Positions 53,430-64,000 of a stretch of DNA of 64,000 nucleotides are shown in pieces (the first letter of the stretch is position 1; every line of letters starts with the position of its first letter). This DNA is from Astrothelium macrocarpum (taxonomy: Eukaryota > Ascomycota > Dothideomycetes > Trypetheliales > Trypetheliaceae). Made by a program: the position numbers and the translations under genes. The notes beneath the pieces were generated by a model, which made no database searches, had not been told where the DNA came from, and saw nothing but the letters and a program-made list of their open reading frames with translations. Location of the stretch: positions 496,001 to 560,000 of the forward strand of contig JAGEMR010000006.1 in the NCBI GenBank assembly GCA_021030915.1. The letters are read 5' to 3'.

Positions 53430-54926
53430 GATCAAATTTATGCTAGCCTCGCTGTGTACTGTAAACAAAGGGCTGGGCTGTGTAGGTGATAGCCGTACGT
53501 CTTTAATGCAGCTCTGCAGATGACCATTTCAAGTATCAAGAATTCCCCTCTCCCGCGGTTGCCCGTATGATTCATGAGAGCTCTCCGCCAGGTTCTAATT
53601 TACTGCTAGCGGGCACGCGGTCGAAAGAGTACTCTAGTGCGAACACCAAAAACCTCATCTAGCCAATCCATGACCATTGTTAGTTCTTTACCAGGCCCTT
53701 CTCGTTGCACAACAACGATGTAAAAAAATTTTAGGCCAAATTGATTTGACTCAAGTTCATAAGTATCGATTGTAACTGAAATAGGAATGAATGCTGTGCC
53801 TGCCGTGGCTACTGAATGCTTCTCCAGTTATTTCTTTCTCCGGAAAAGTGACCATCTTAATCGTGTACCAATCAAGCTCATGCTGAAGGATGAAGCGCTC
53901 GAATATCAGTATTGGCACGAATTCATGTATAATATGCAAGTTCCGGAGTTAATTCGCATCCTGCTAAAAATGTACATCCAGAGATGTTGCTTGTACCTTC
54001 CTTGATTTGCTCCGAAAACTAGAGGTTGGCCCGAGAAACAAGAGTTGGCTAGCGGCTTGATTGTCATTATGAGTTATGGTTGACTAAGAGCTGGTAATGC
54101 AAGACTTCTTGACTTGCATGACGAAGAAGGCCACGGAACAGCCACATTAAACCCATGTACTTGATCAAGACAATAATTTGCTTGAAACACAGATAATGCC
54201 GTTATGGATCGAATGCCGATTGGAATCCAACACCTGAAAGAAGGATAAATATGAGAAGCGAGTGGACTCATCATGTGCTATTTGATGAAGCTATCGTAGC
54301 TAGCCAAGCTCGCAGTAGTGTCTTAGATGTGCTCAGGTAAGTATTGTTATTGCTTAGGCATCGCTCAGATAAGGATTTAGCTGGACCCTTGGGAGGTCGA
54401 TTAGGCTTTGGATCTCGGGCTATTTGATACAGAATCATACAGTCCGTTGAAAGCATCATGCTTCCAGGCTGTAGACTAGATAGAGCACATCCAATCATTC
54501 TGGGAATTGTTAACTTTGCAGGGAAATAAAGTAATAAAATGCAAGATTATAAAACGGAGATTTGCTAGCGCCGAGCGCCGAAGCTTCGTTTTTTATGCTC
54601 GCGTGCTTCGGAGCAAGGTTGCCAGCCTTCCCGAGTCCGATTCAAGTAAGAGCACATCAGATCCCCAAGTCCCTTATCCTCGCCCAAGCACAACCCCTCG
54701 ATGACCCTTTCGCTTGTTCTCTATTACATATTGGACTGAGATAGCCATGCTCTCAACGGCCCCTTCCTTTTTCCATACCGCAATGAGGGGTTGGAGCTTA
54801 CGGTAGCATTGTTTCCGTCTCATTCCGTCCGCACTCCAGCCTGTTGCCCTACGCTCTTCTGATTAAGTAGGCCTAATCTGCACACACAACAACCTGGTCA
54901 TCGTGGTTGCCTCGCTCTACACCATC
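53430..54926. other. 1.5-kb region without a recognised gene
   Basis: Only short frames on both strands. A minus-strand frame at 54271-54498 has no domain. The last 300 bp are the promoter and leader of the membrane-protein gene. Confidence 0.4.
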
Positions 54927-55820
54927 ATGGCACGAAGAAGGACTTATAGAACGTCCCAAAGACTCGCCGTGACCATCTTCGCGTTTCCTTGGATTTCACA
55001 TATCAGAGCCCAAGCTCCCGGCTCGGCAACAGATTCATCAATACCTCCATCCACATTCTTAACGTCGATAAGCACCTCTTCATCCGTTTCTCGAACTTCA
55101 GAATCAGACTCACACCAGCATCAATCCTCTACCTCCACATCCAGCACCTCTTCCGCAACCCTTTCAATCTCTCCCACCCTTCCCGACTTCATCGCCTCCT
55201 CGAACCCTACCGCCCCCCCACCCCCACAAACCTCAAAGCAGATTCAGCAAGAGAACCAGGACGACGGCCTCGTCAACTCCTACTTTGCTATCCTTGCCCT
55301 CCTCATCATCTTTCTCCTCCTCGGCATGTGGGCTCTACACCGCCGCAAGAAGCGCGCCAAAGCTCGGCGCATTTCGGGCCGCCGTGAGGCGCTTGCGCGC
55401 GATCTCGACGGCTGGACGGGGCGAGAGGGGGGCAGTGGTGGTGGGAACGGGCAGAGCGGGCTGGTGGGGAGGTACTGGGGCCACTGGCGGAACTGGAGTG
55501 AGGGTTACGCACGGCGCGAAGAAGGGCTAAATGAGAGGGGTGAGGCGCCGCCGGCGTACTCGCCACGAGTGGTGGCAGAGGAGGGGACACAGCCGGCTGA
55601 GCGAAGGGAAGGACAAGCTTCGCATGGACCGGAACTGCAGATTCCACTTCGGACGCTGAGTCGAGAAGAGGTGCCGGGCTTGAAACCGCCAGAGTATATG
55701 GAGATGATGCGGAGTACGAGTCCGGAAAGCGAGGAAGGTGGGCCGGGAAGTGCAGCATCACCCAGGCTGACGTATCCGGAATCAGCGTTAAGAGACAGGC
55801 CCGGAGCTCCTTCGAGATAG
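54927..55820 (+). CDS. Single-pass membrane protein with two PY motifs
   Basis: 297-residue type I-like membrane protein. The ATG at 54927 (MARRRTYRTSQRLAVTIFAF) starts a basic then hydrophobic segment ending IRAQAPGS, probably a signal peptide. Residues about 30-105 are Ser/Thr/Pro-rich and likely O-glycosylated. One transmembrane helix lies at about 120-138 (YFAILALLIIFLLLGMWAL), followed by a basic stop-transfer RRKKRAKARR. The cytosolic tail has a Gly-rich stretch and two PY motifs, APPAYSP (near 207) and KPPEYME (near 255), the binding sites of the Nedd4-type ubiquitin ligase Rsp5. It resembles fungal wall-sensor or ligase-adaptor layouts, but I recognise no named family. Confidence 0.75.
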   Translation: MARRRTYRTSQRLAVTIFAFPWISHIRAQAPGSATDSSIPPSTFLTSISTSSSVSRTSESDSHQHQSSTSTSSTSSATLSISPTLPDFIASSNPTAPPPPQTSKQIQQENQDDGLVNSYFAILALLIIFLLLGMWALHRRKKRAKARRISGRREALARDLDGWTGREGGSGGGNGQSGLVGRYWGHWRNWSEGYARREEGLNERGEAPPAYSPRVVAEEGTQPAERREGQASHGPELQIPLRTLSREEVPGLKPPEYMEMMRSTSPESEEGGPGSAASPRLTYPESALRDRPGAPSR

Positions 55821-56256
55821 CAAGCTTCATTGAGTAATGTATTGAAGATGAGAACTGCTCTGTGTGGCACTGGCACTGTACGTCTTATCAATGGCATTCG
55901 GCCGGTGTTTGGGAGGCTTCATTGCATATCCTGGGAATCAGCGTTTCTCTACTAGCATCTTGTCGAAAGGTTTGTAGCTTTGCTCAATCTTTCTCTTGTA
56001 TATATTGCCTTGCTCATATGAGTTTGCTCTTGAAGCATCGTTCGAAGAAATATGACTGTTCATAGCCGACGCAGCCGTGCAGATGTTTGCTTCTCCCTTA
56101 CATTGCTGTCTGCAGCTCCATCGATTTTTTTTGTCGAATCTTAGACCCAGTTCTTTATACCGAAAATAACTCTAAGCTTACACAATGCCTGGCTCGAAAA
56201 TGCGTACTATTACTATCTTTCAGATTTCGTCCCTTCCAGTCCTAGTTCCCTGGTGC
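55821..56256. other. Convergent 3' flanks
   Basis: T-rich stretch near 56120. No gene seen. Confidence 0.45.
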
Positions 56257-57604
56257 TTATAATTTTTCAAAGGTCGGCTTCTTCTTTTGCATGCCTGCCA
56301 CTATCGCATTCTCTAAGTCACTCGTTTGTATCATAGCACTGTTCCACACTGCTGTGAACTCTAGACCTAAATTCGACTTAGCCTTTCCCTCCGAGGATGA
56401 TCACTAGGACTCAGCTTACCGTCTTGGACCGAGTGATCCCTGGAATAATTGAGCAACCTTTTTGTTCCTGCCGTGGCTACAGGGCTCTTTCCCGCAATTG
56501 TACTTGCAAGTTTCAGACTGTGTTCCATAAGCATTCATCCCATGATTATAAAAGAAAACATGAGGATGAAAGAAAAGGCAAAGAGGTGTGGACAAGAAAG
56601 ATATAGGGATGACGTACCCAGCTTCAACTCCTTCCTTTTTGCTAGGATAAACCGCACTCACCAATCCAACCCTTAGCGCTTCTTCCCAGCCGAACGGGCG
56701 CGCTGTCAGTGCAACGTCTTTCACCTGTGACAATCATTAGCGAATCTCACAAAACTGCCGCCTGACCAAGTTCGTTTCCTTGAAGTACATTAGAAGCAAC
56801 CTACCCAACTTGAATTCCCCACGGCCTTGGGCAATCGGCTCAATGTTCCTATATCCGCAGCAATTCCAATGTCCACTTCCTTGACACAGAAGGTTGTGGG
56901 CGGGCTGGTGCTTGTGCAGATGCGGATATCCGTTGCAAGAGTTAGATCGATAGCAAAGCCATAAGACGGTCCGTGGAGAAGTGAAACAATTGCTAAAGTG
57001 CGCAGAAAGAGTTAACTTCTGCTACTGTAAGAGAGGATGAAAGGCACTTTGGTGTATCAAGGTCACACGACAAGAGCAAGCAGGCAGCTTACGTTTTTCA
57101 CATGTTTCAAGCGCAGTGACGCAGTTTTGAAATTCGCGAATGAACCTTCGGAGACGATTCGCTCTCTGAGATTATGAACCTAGCCTTTAGAGACTTCGTA
57201 AGTAGATGATGCGGGAAATCTTACCCGAGCGCCATCTCCTGAACCTCCCGAAAGCAGTCCACCTTGTGATGCGGCCTATGATGCACAACATTAGGTGGCA
57301 GTCTCAAGCTTGCAGATAGAAATTTGCCACCTGAACATCCAATCCCGCTGAGAATGCACGGTCACCGGCCCCTGTTAATAAAACGGCTCGAATATCAGGA
57401 TCGTGAGAGATGCGGGTGAAGATCTTCGATAGATTAAGCCACATTCTAGTTCTGCGTAAGAGCCGAACATCAAGTCTGGGTTTTGAGTAAGGTGACTTAC
57501 GGCTCAATCCAAGCGTTCAGTTTTTCTGGTCTATTGATTTCGACATGTGCTACTCCGTCGGCTGGAAACGAGATGTGAAAATGATCATATGTCCATGAAG
57601 TCAT
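56257..57604 (-). CDS. Enoyl-CoA hydratase/isomerase, dienoyl-CoA isomerase type
   Basis: Crotonase-fold enzyme most like delta(3,5)-delta(2,4)-dienoyl-CoA isomerase (ECH1), an auxiliary enzyme of unsaturated fatty acid beta-oxidation. At least five exons between the ATG at 57604 (MTSWTYDHFHISFPADGVAH) and the stop at 56257-56259. Motifs in order: VEINRPEKLNAWIEP, AVLLTGAGDRAFSAGLDVQ (first oxyanion-hole segment), HGPSYGFAIDLTLATDIRIC (second), and CVKEVDIGIAADIGTLSRLP, which holds the Asp and Glu expected in ECH1. The C-terminus KKKPTFEKL ends in KL but has Glu where a standard peroxisomal SKL signal has Ser, so peroxisomal import is uncertain. Exon borders near 56580-56680 were not fixed. 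Confidence 0.85.
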
Positions 57605-58304
57605 ATTGAACGATTGATCGGTCGTCGAGGAGTGCTGTTCTCAGAATCGTGTTCTGTGGAGTCCAAGTCAACATTTGCACAATACTGCGCGTTGGTGATC
57701 TGAAAGGAGGTTGAATTCAATTTTACTCGGTTGACGAATCAGGATGCGGCGTCGGCGTGTGGAAGAAGTTCCGAAGGCGTCAAACTTGTCTGTGACCTCG
57801 ACGAACGTTACCTCAACATCCAGCTATCGTTTCAGCAGTCGGCCAACAACACTGTACCTAGAAATTGCCCCTCTGAGAATTCATGCTTGAAATATTGTGG
57901 CGAGCGGCTGAACTCGGATGTCAAAAATGTGGATACCTGGGACTGCAAGTCTCAGATGTATCACGCTCCTTTTTCGGACTGTGTCTCTAAGAATCCATTC
58001 TCAACCAGTGTTGGTAGCTATGCTTCTTAGGCAATAATATCGATCCTCTCACCCTGTGTGCATCTGATGATCGGAACGAGGTTTGTCAATCACATTTGAG
58101 CTGGCTTGCGACCATTATTGTAAATCTGTGACATTCTTAGGATGGACTAGGAAATTAATTATCTTACCGTCACAGACATCGACCAAAAAAGGCGAGAAAT
58201 GGGTGCCACCCCAGCCGTCATTCCAGCATGTTCGTACGGCCGACTATCTGGCTTCAGTGCTTCTCTAAATCCTTCAACTCATCGTCGAGCCAGAATATTC
58301 CAAC
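57605..58304. other. Divergent promoter region
   Basis: Between the isomerase (-) and the second subtilase (+). A Cys-containing plus-strand frame at 57731-58030 lacks an ATG. No gene accepted. Confidence 0.4.
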
Positions 58305-60944
58305 ATGAGTGGTTTTCTGAGGCCGCTTCTCGCTTTGTGGCTTTGCAATGCTGTTTACCTTTTGTCTGCAAATCCTCTGATTCCCATATCCACTGATGTC
58401 ACCAATGCTCTTCAGACATCCCTCAATGCTTCTTTAGCTACTCCCTCAGATGGTTCCCCTCCAGATTCGACAGCCCTGAATACCAGCGAGAATTCTCAAG
58501 TATCTGTGAATGGTTCCTCGGCTATTCAACCTGAGCAGTCATCTCGAGGTGTTACATCTAGTAGTCTCACAGACACCCCTCAATCAACTCCAGATGTCTA
58601 TCCAACAACCTCTTCATCGAATCTTTCCACAAACGTTCAATCCACTGAGTCCAATATCGAATCTAGAGATGCAGTCGAGGAATATGTCTTTGCGACAAAA
58701 GCGGGCACGACCCTGGAGCAGCTGGATGAAATCATAGGACAGTATGGACTCCCAAAAAATGGTAGGACGATTGAAATTAATTTTGGTTCCTTCGCGCAAT
58801 GGTATTATTGTAACATGACATATGAGAAAATATCGGACATCGCAAAGGAACCGCGCGTGTGCGGTGTATCAACGACGGACAAAACGTATCTCCCTGCATT
58901 CGCTCCAAAGGATGATGGCTTCAGTAGCCATTTACGTAAGCGAGTAGACGCGCCAAGCCGAAGTCCAAACCTCTGGACTCGAGTTCCGGCTGCTCATCAC
59001 CTTGTGCTTCTGTCAAATGAGCAAAATAATCCAACGGCAAATGCCTTCAACGGATTATTATACGATCCGGCTCTCGGAAGAGGATCGACAATATACGTCC
59101 TAGATTCAGGCTTCAATATCAATCACCATGAGTTTACGACCCGTCCCGGACTGACGCGGTGGTGGTGTGCCCCTAATTGGGCAACCGGTGGCGATCAACC
59201 TCTGGATCCATTCGATTGGGCTAAATGGGACCCCAATAGAAAGGTATATCTTGGTCATGGAAATGAAGTTGCAAGCTTAGCTGGGGGGGCAACACTCAGC
59301 CTTGCACCAAATGCCGAACTCGTTGTTGTCAAATACTCGAGCGCTGGATCAACACCCGATGGCTTGCGTGAAAAAGGCCCTAACTACAATTCAGTTCAGG
59401 CGGCACTAAACTTCATCATTGAAGATGTCCGATCTGACGAAACGAAGCGGAGAAAGTCAATTGTTAACGTATCGGGTGGTACGTTGTGTCATGGGAGTTA
59501 AGCTTTGATCTGAGCTGACCAATGTGCAGCTTTCGAGGGTCCAGGACCGAACGCGCCACAGCCAGACCAGATAGAAGAAATGTGGAAAACATTTCTAGCA
59601 CAATGTCAAACCTACGGCATCGTTGTCGTTGTTTCGGCTGGTAATCTTGGCAACAAATGGGCTACAGTCCCAAGTATGACCTGGAAATCCAGCGATGTCC
59701 GCCAACCTGGCGCTGTACCTGCATCTCTAGACCACTTAATACCTCAGAAATTCGCTGGAGGCGACAGCTACCCAGTGATCACGATTGGCGGAGTAAATCC
59801 CGGTGGAACTCTGTGGTGGGGGACTACTCCGAGAGTACCGTCAAACGGAGGTCTTGGTGCGATTTTGGCATATGCACAAGCATCCAGCGTGAAAGTGGGT
59901 TCTAATTTTGATAATACTGCGTATCATTTCCTGGGCGGCTGTAGCTTGGCGGCACCTACTATCACTAGTCTGATCGCATACTTCTTCTCGATCCCTACGT
60001 ATTACGACACATTGTCCGATAATCCAATGGTCTTCCAAGCCCAGGTCAAGATGCTGCTCATGTCCGGCGCTTTCTCTCGCTTTACCAACAATCAAATGCT
60101 TGCTCCTAACACCCCGCCTCTCAACTACCCTTTGAACTTCGTCCACGGGTTACCGGTCCCGGTCAACCGTGCATGGCAGAACTACTGTCCCGTGACACCA
60201 GGCTCGCACGTCAAACGTGATACCAACTTTATTGCAAATGACGCTATGACCGAAGATCAAATAGTCTCCAGGGCCGCATCCAACCCTCCAGCGGATCTGC
60301 CAGCCGTAATCAACGGTACTGCAGTCGAAACGTGGGAAGGCTTTAATGTTAGTCAAATTGATGGGTTCGAGTTGGTGGCATGTCCATTCAATTCTGGTAC
60401 CAACTCGACGTCCATTTCATCGAGCCCTATGTCATCTGGGCCCACTTCATCTGCTATCGTCCTGTCGGAACTTCCAACGTCATCGGCAGCCCAACTCAGC
60501 GCCTCAGCGTACCCTTCAGCCAGCATAGAGGAACTAGGACTCGTTTTCTCCGCCATGCGCGACCCACCCAAGGGTTCGCTACCAGCAGAAAGCTCCACCG
60601 ACCTCGCTGTACCGAGTCCGCCCACCAGTTGCCAGCTCACTTCTTCAGAATTCGATAAGATAGTCGTGATCAAGGGTTACGGATGGAATGAAACTTCGCT
60701 CAACAATGGCATTTCACTCTACAAAAACCTGCAACAATGTGCCGTTATCTCCGGATACGTATATACTTGGTTGGCAGACGACCCGAATTTCAACGCCGAA
60801 GCCCATAGTGCTGGATTTCAATTCATTGCAGGCGGATATATCGATGAGGATGTGCAGTATTCCTGTATCAATGATGCTATGGTCAAATCAGGCGCACAAG
60901 CTGATAGCAATGGAAATGTTTTGGGAGCTTGCACGGGAGATTAG
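58305..60944 (+). CDS. Secreted subtilisin-like serine protease (S8)
   Basis: 862-residue secreted subtilase. Exons 58305-59478 and 59530-60944 (intron 51 nt). Signal peptide at residues 1-22 (MSGFLRPLLALWLCNAVYLL). Residues 25-120 are a Ser/Thr-rich stretch with NAS and NGS sequons. A propeptide-like segment (EEYVFATKAGTTLEQLDEII) follows. Catalytic residues: D267 (YVLDSGFN), H318 (LGHGNEVAS), oxyanion N430 (VVSAGNLGN), S530 (GCSLAAP). After the protease domain come a Ser-rich linker and a C-terminal domain of about 110 residues with four or five Cys (CQLTSS, QQCAVISG, YSCINDA, LGACTGD), not known to me. It shares layout and motifs with the tandem subtilase at 29-34 kb. Confidence 0.9.
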
Positions 60945-61336
60945 AAGCTGAATCACTAAACGTGCTCTGATCTTAATTGTTTCATTCTTTTAGATAGAAT
61001 CTTTCTTCTGCTTAATCATCGTAGCTTAGTCTAAGACGACCTCACGCTCTTGGGCAGGTTCTGAGCGATACGATTTGATCATTGATTCCGCCTTGTGGGA
61101 TAGTCTTTACTTCTAGTGAAAAGTTCCATATGTCATGAAAGACGATGGACAAACAATAGATTTATTCGAAATTTTGACGTATCTACTGGTTCAGAGGTTG
61201 ACCCACTGATGAGACTGATTTCCTCCTACCACAACACTTTATTCCGACATTGCTACATGATAGCTAAGGGATTCTTCCACAATCCTTGCCACCATAACTC
61301 TTGAGATAAACCATGACCGCGTCATGGTGTTAGCAT
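60945..61336. other. Convergent 3' flanks
   Basis: Between the stops of the subtilase and the RTA1-like gene. No gene seen. Confidence 0.45.
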
Positions 61337-62311
61337 TTATGCGCCAGAGCGGACACGATTCATGCCAATTCCTTTATAAGGTTCAATTCTCTCCACATAC
61401 CGTTGCGGTATGTCTGCCTTGCCAAATGCCTCGGTGGGACGCACAACCAAGAAGACGAGCACAACTCCCAGCATCAACGTCGCATCAAAGATATAGACGA
61501 ACACCTCGTGCTTCATTACGTATCCTGCATTTCCCATGGCATATTCAATGATCCGAAATATTGATCGCACTAAAATCAGGCCAGACGCAAAGTAGAGCAC
61601 CAGCATATGTTTCTGCCATGGCAAACTCCTCAGCGGATGTTCGCTTCTCACCTGCTGTGACAGCTGGACAGCGCGGTGATAGAACACGCACGCTACCAGC
61701 ACGAACACGCCAAACCACACGATCTGGATTCCCAATCCTCCAAGAACAACATTTGCGCCCAGCTGCAGACTGTTCGCGCTATGACCCGCCATCAAGCCTG
61801 ACCCGCCAGCCTGGATGAGGAACGCAATGACGTCGCCACAGACAAAGGTCTTGGTGAGCCAGCGCCTCGGGATGGGTGTGAGGCGCTCGCACTGCGTGGC
61901 TTGCGTGATGCGGCCCAGCGTCATGTAGATGGAGGCAGCAAACAAGGCGGGGGCGACAAGTAGGAAGATGGACTGGATAATAAAAGGGTTGCGAGCTTGG
62001 TCATGGTAGTGTGACATGGCGCGGCTAATGTAGCCAACGACTTCCACTATAGCAGGTTGGGGTTAGGACATTGTTTTGAGATTGGCGATTCAGCGATGAA
62101 GGGAGAGATGTGCGTCAAAGGAGCTGGGGGACGAACTCGAGCCACCGATAATGAAGGGAAGCCAAGACCACATCTTAGTGCGGATCATTTGGACTGCATG
62201 GGCGAGCGTGAGGAGAATGAAGGCAGTGGTGAAGAAGATTGCAGCGCCGAGATTGGGATCATAGTAATAGAAGACAAACTTCTCATGGATAGTGGGATTA
62301 GGATTTGCCAT
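61337..62311 (-). CDS. RTA1-like membrane protein
   Basis: 291-residue protein of the fungal RTA1/RTM1 (lipid-translocating exporter) family, whose members give resistance to toxic sterol or lipid agents. Exons 62146-62311 and 61337-62046 (intron 99 nt). Seven hydrophobic helices are visible: AAIFFTTAFILLTLAHAVQM, VEVVGYISRA, IIQSIFLLVAPALFAASIYM, VCGDVIAFLIQAGGSG, VLGGLGIQIVWFGVFVLVAC, LVLYFASGLILVRSIFRIIE and VFVYIFDATLMLGVVLVFLV. Family signatures: LLVAPALFAASIYM, GDVIAFLIQAGGSG and RSIFRIIEYAMG, followed by a short cytosolic tail. Confidence 0.93.
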
Positions 62312-63012
62312 TTTGAAACTGAACTGAAATATTTGAATAATTAAAAATTTGGAGAAGGAAGTAATTCGGGTATAGAGAAGAGATCAAGAAATGAAAACCT
62401 CAAGAGTGGGTTCTTCTAAGCCCAAGAATTACTCGGACATTGAGCCATTTAAATACAAGTCTGCATATGTTTGACATCTAACTTCCAAGTAAACACAGAT
62501 TTGCTCGTTTAGCATTTTTAGGGTTATTGAAAAAGGGGCTATAGAGAATGCGTGGACCGTCGAATACCTTTGAAGCTGATAGGCTTATGCGAGTCGGTTG
62601 GTACCCACAAATGTGGCTATGAAGCCTGAGCACATTGCGAAAAGTACAAGCAGACGATTAAAGCAGTAATTGCTCGTATTGGGAAAATTGACTACTCCAA
62701 TGAATGTGTTTCATCCACAGATGTTAGATATCACGTGACGTCGTTCTTCGCGACCTATGATTGGTCTGTATCAATTTCGGGTATAGCTGCATCACGGCTT
62801 CAGCACTAAGCCCCAATCAAATACATCAGGCCTACCACTCTCATGCAAACCCCTTGAAAGGTCCGGTGTGGAGCAATGCCTTCTCCGTGGTTACTCATTG
62901 TAATATTTCCACCCAATAAAAGTCATCTCTATGCGAACCTCTTCCCATGGAGATTCGTTCTTTCTAGACATCCGATAACACCGACTGCGTTGACTTCCGT
63001 TTCCGACTGGCA
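62312..63012. other. Divergent promoter region
   Basis: Between the RTA1-like gene (-) and the Zn2Cys6 gene (+). No gene seen. Confidence 0.45.
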
Positions 63013-64000
63013 TGGCTACTAGGAGGTATCATCGAAAGACTAGGGCTGGATGCAAGTCTTGCAAGGATCGCCGTCTGAAGGTACGTATCACCACGACGCT
63101 TCATCCAAACCGTTGAAGGCATAGTGCGCTATTTCTTTAGACATGGAGTAGACTGTATTCTCTCCACTGCATTTATGCAACGCAAATCTCCAGTCATTCC
63201 TTTTTCAGATGTATCCTTGTCTTATTCTTTTGCTCAACTGCAAGACAGCTGCCAGGTACGTAGGACAATGTCCTGCCTGCGATCCCTATTGCGTCTTGTG
63301 TCTCCATGCATAGCAGCATCATGACAAAATCTTTGCGTCTTGATTGTATGGTAGAAACTTACTAAAATATTAGTGTGATGAACAAAAGCCGAGCTGTCAG
63401 CGGTGCCGTCAAAAAGGCATTGAGTGTAGTTTCTTGGCCATCGTTCCAATTGGTCTCCCTTCGACTACTTTGGCACGCCGCCCAAAAGCATGCCGTGCTG
63501 CTGCTTCGCCTCCACCTTTTGTGGTCAATTCCCACACCGATTGGATTCGCTCAAAAGTTTATTCACAGCCAGCTCTGCCCGATCTTACGGATTTGACATC
63601 TGCGTCGATCGGTACGCCTATGCTCGACCGCACCTTACTGCGTATATTTACCGAGCACACTGCTCTGTCCTTGTCAGATCGAATGCGGGTTCAGCGTGCA
63701 TGGTCGAAAGATGTCCCTTATCTCTCGCTTCACCAGCCTTTTGTGACTGACGGTATCCTTGCAGTTTCAGCTCTGCATCTCTCGAGACTCCAGCAGAATG
63801 ACAACTCCAAGGTGGCAACGACGTACCTACGCATAGCCATTAGCAAGTTTAACGACTCCCTCCCTGTCTTTCGCAGCACTCTCGAGAACTTGCATAGCGG
63901 AAATTGTGAAGCACTCTTCATTTTCTCCTCACTTGTTGTTGTCTTTCTCTTTGCCACTGCTTTGAACGATTGCGAAGCTCATCTCGCGTCTCTTCCCGTT
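63013..64000 (+). CDS. Zn(II)2Cys6 transcription factor, cut by window end
   Basis: N-terminal part of a fungal binuclear-cluster regulator. Exon 1 is 63013-63080, exon 2 starts at 63374 and stays open to the window end (231 codons so far). The zinc cluster is split by the intron: AGCKSCKDRRLK, then CDEQKPSCQRCRQKGIECSF, giving CX2CX6CX6CX2CX6C. The adjoining region (RAWSKDVPYLSLHQPFVTDG, then ILAVSALHLSRL) resembles regulators annotated as sterol-uptake-control-like. The intron of 293 nt is long for this locus and its interior holds no seen feature. Targets unknown. Confidence 0.88.

Noticed and set aside
57731..58030. Cys-containing 99-codon frame, possible small secreted protein
   Set aside because: It starts with TTG, has no ATG or signal peptide, and lies in the divergent promoter of the second subtilase.

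Overview
The window looks like part of a nuclear chromosome of a filamentous ascomycete (Pezizomycotina). The evidence is many short GT-AG introns (about 42-120 nt), closely packed genes on both strands, and fungal families such as an Iec3-like INO80 subunit, RTA1-type membrane protein, Zn(II)2Cys6 regulator, fungal Mediator subunit 1 and secreted oxalate decarboxylase. A discomycete-like lineage is possible, but I cannot fix the species. No tRNA, rRNA or CRISPR array was found.

Layout. 0.5-9.5 kb: a Lys-rich repeat ORF with an apparent frameshift, an AIM24-family gene, an Iec3-like INO80 subunit, a DUF3253 protein, an F-box protein and a DUF6590-like ORF. 10.16-11.67 kb: a 1.5-kb Tc1/mariner-type DNA transposon with 80-bp inverted repeats and a transposase killed by four in-frame stops, each explicable as C-to-T. 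11.8-27 kb is mostly RNA and ribosome biology: UTP15, an SDR oxidoreductase, mitochondrial uL22m, a PRP24/SART3-like splicing factor, a CorA-like membrane protein, a secreted alpha/beta hydrolase and NOP13. 27.6-34 kb: a small cupin, a secreted Ser/Thr-rich protein and a large protein with two complete subtilisin domains in tandem. 34.5-49 kb: MED1, glutamine synthetase, oxalate decarboxylase, ALG13, mitochondrial mS35, RACK1/Cpc2 and a GFA-domain protein. 48.8-57.6 kb: TFIIH subunit TFB5, saccharopine reductase LYS9, a SnoaL-like protein, a single-pass membrane protein with two PY motifs and a dienoyl-CoA isomerase-like enzyme. 58.3-64 kb: a second secreted subtilase, an RTA1-like protein and a Zn2Cys6 factor cut by the window end.

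How the genes relate. Most are unlinked housekeeping genes. UTP15, NOP13 and RACK1 (with a U24-type box C/D snoRNA in its third intron) serve ribosome synthesis or function, uL22m and mS35 serve the mitochondrial ribosome, MED1, TFB5 and Iec3 serve transcription and chromatin, and glutamine synthetase and LYS9 serve nitrogen and lysine metabolism. The secreted hydrolase, two subtilases, oxalate decarboxylase and Ser/Thr-rich protein suggest a saprotrophic or plant-associated lifestyle (inference). There is no clear secondary-metabolite cluster.

Gene models were spliced by hand. Where I give exon borders, the exon lengths sum to a multiple of three and the joined product matches the family.
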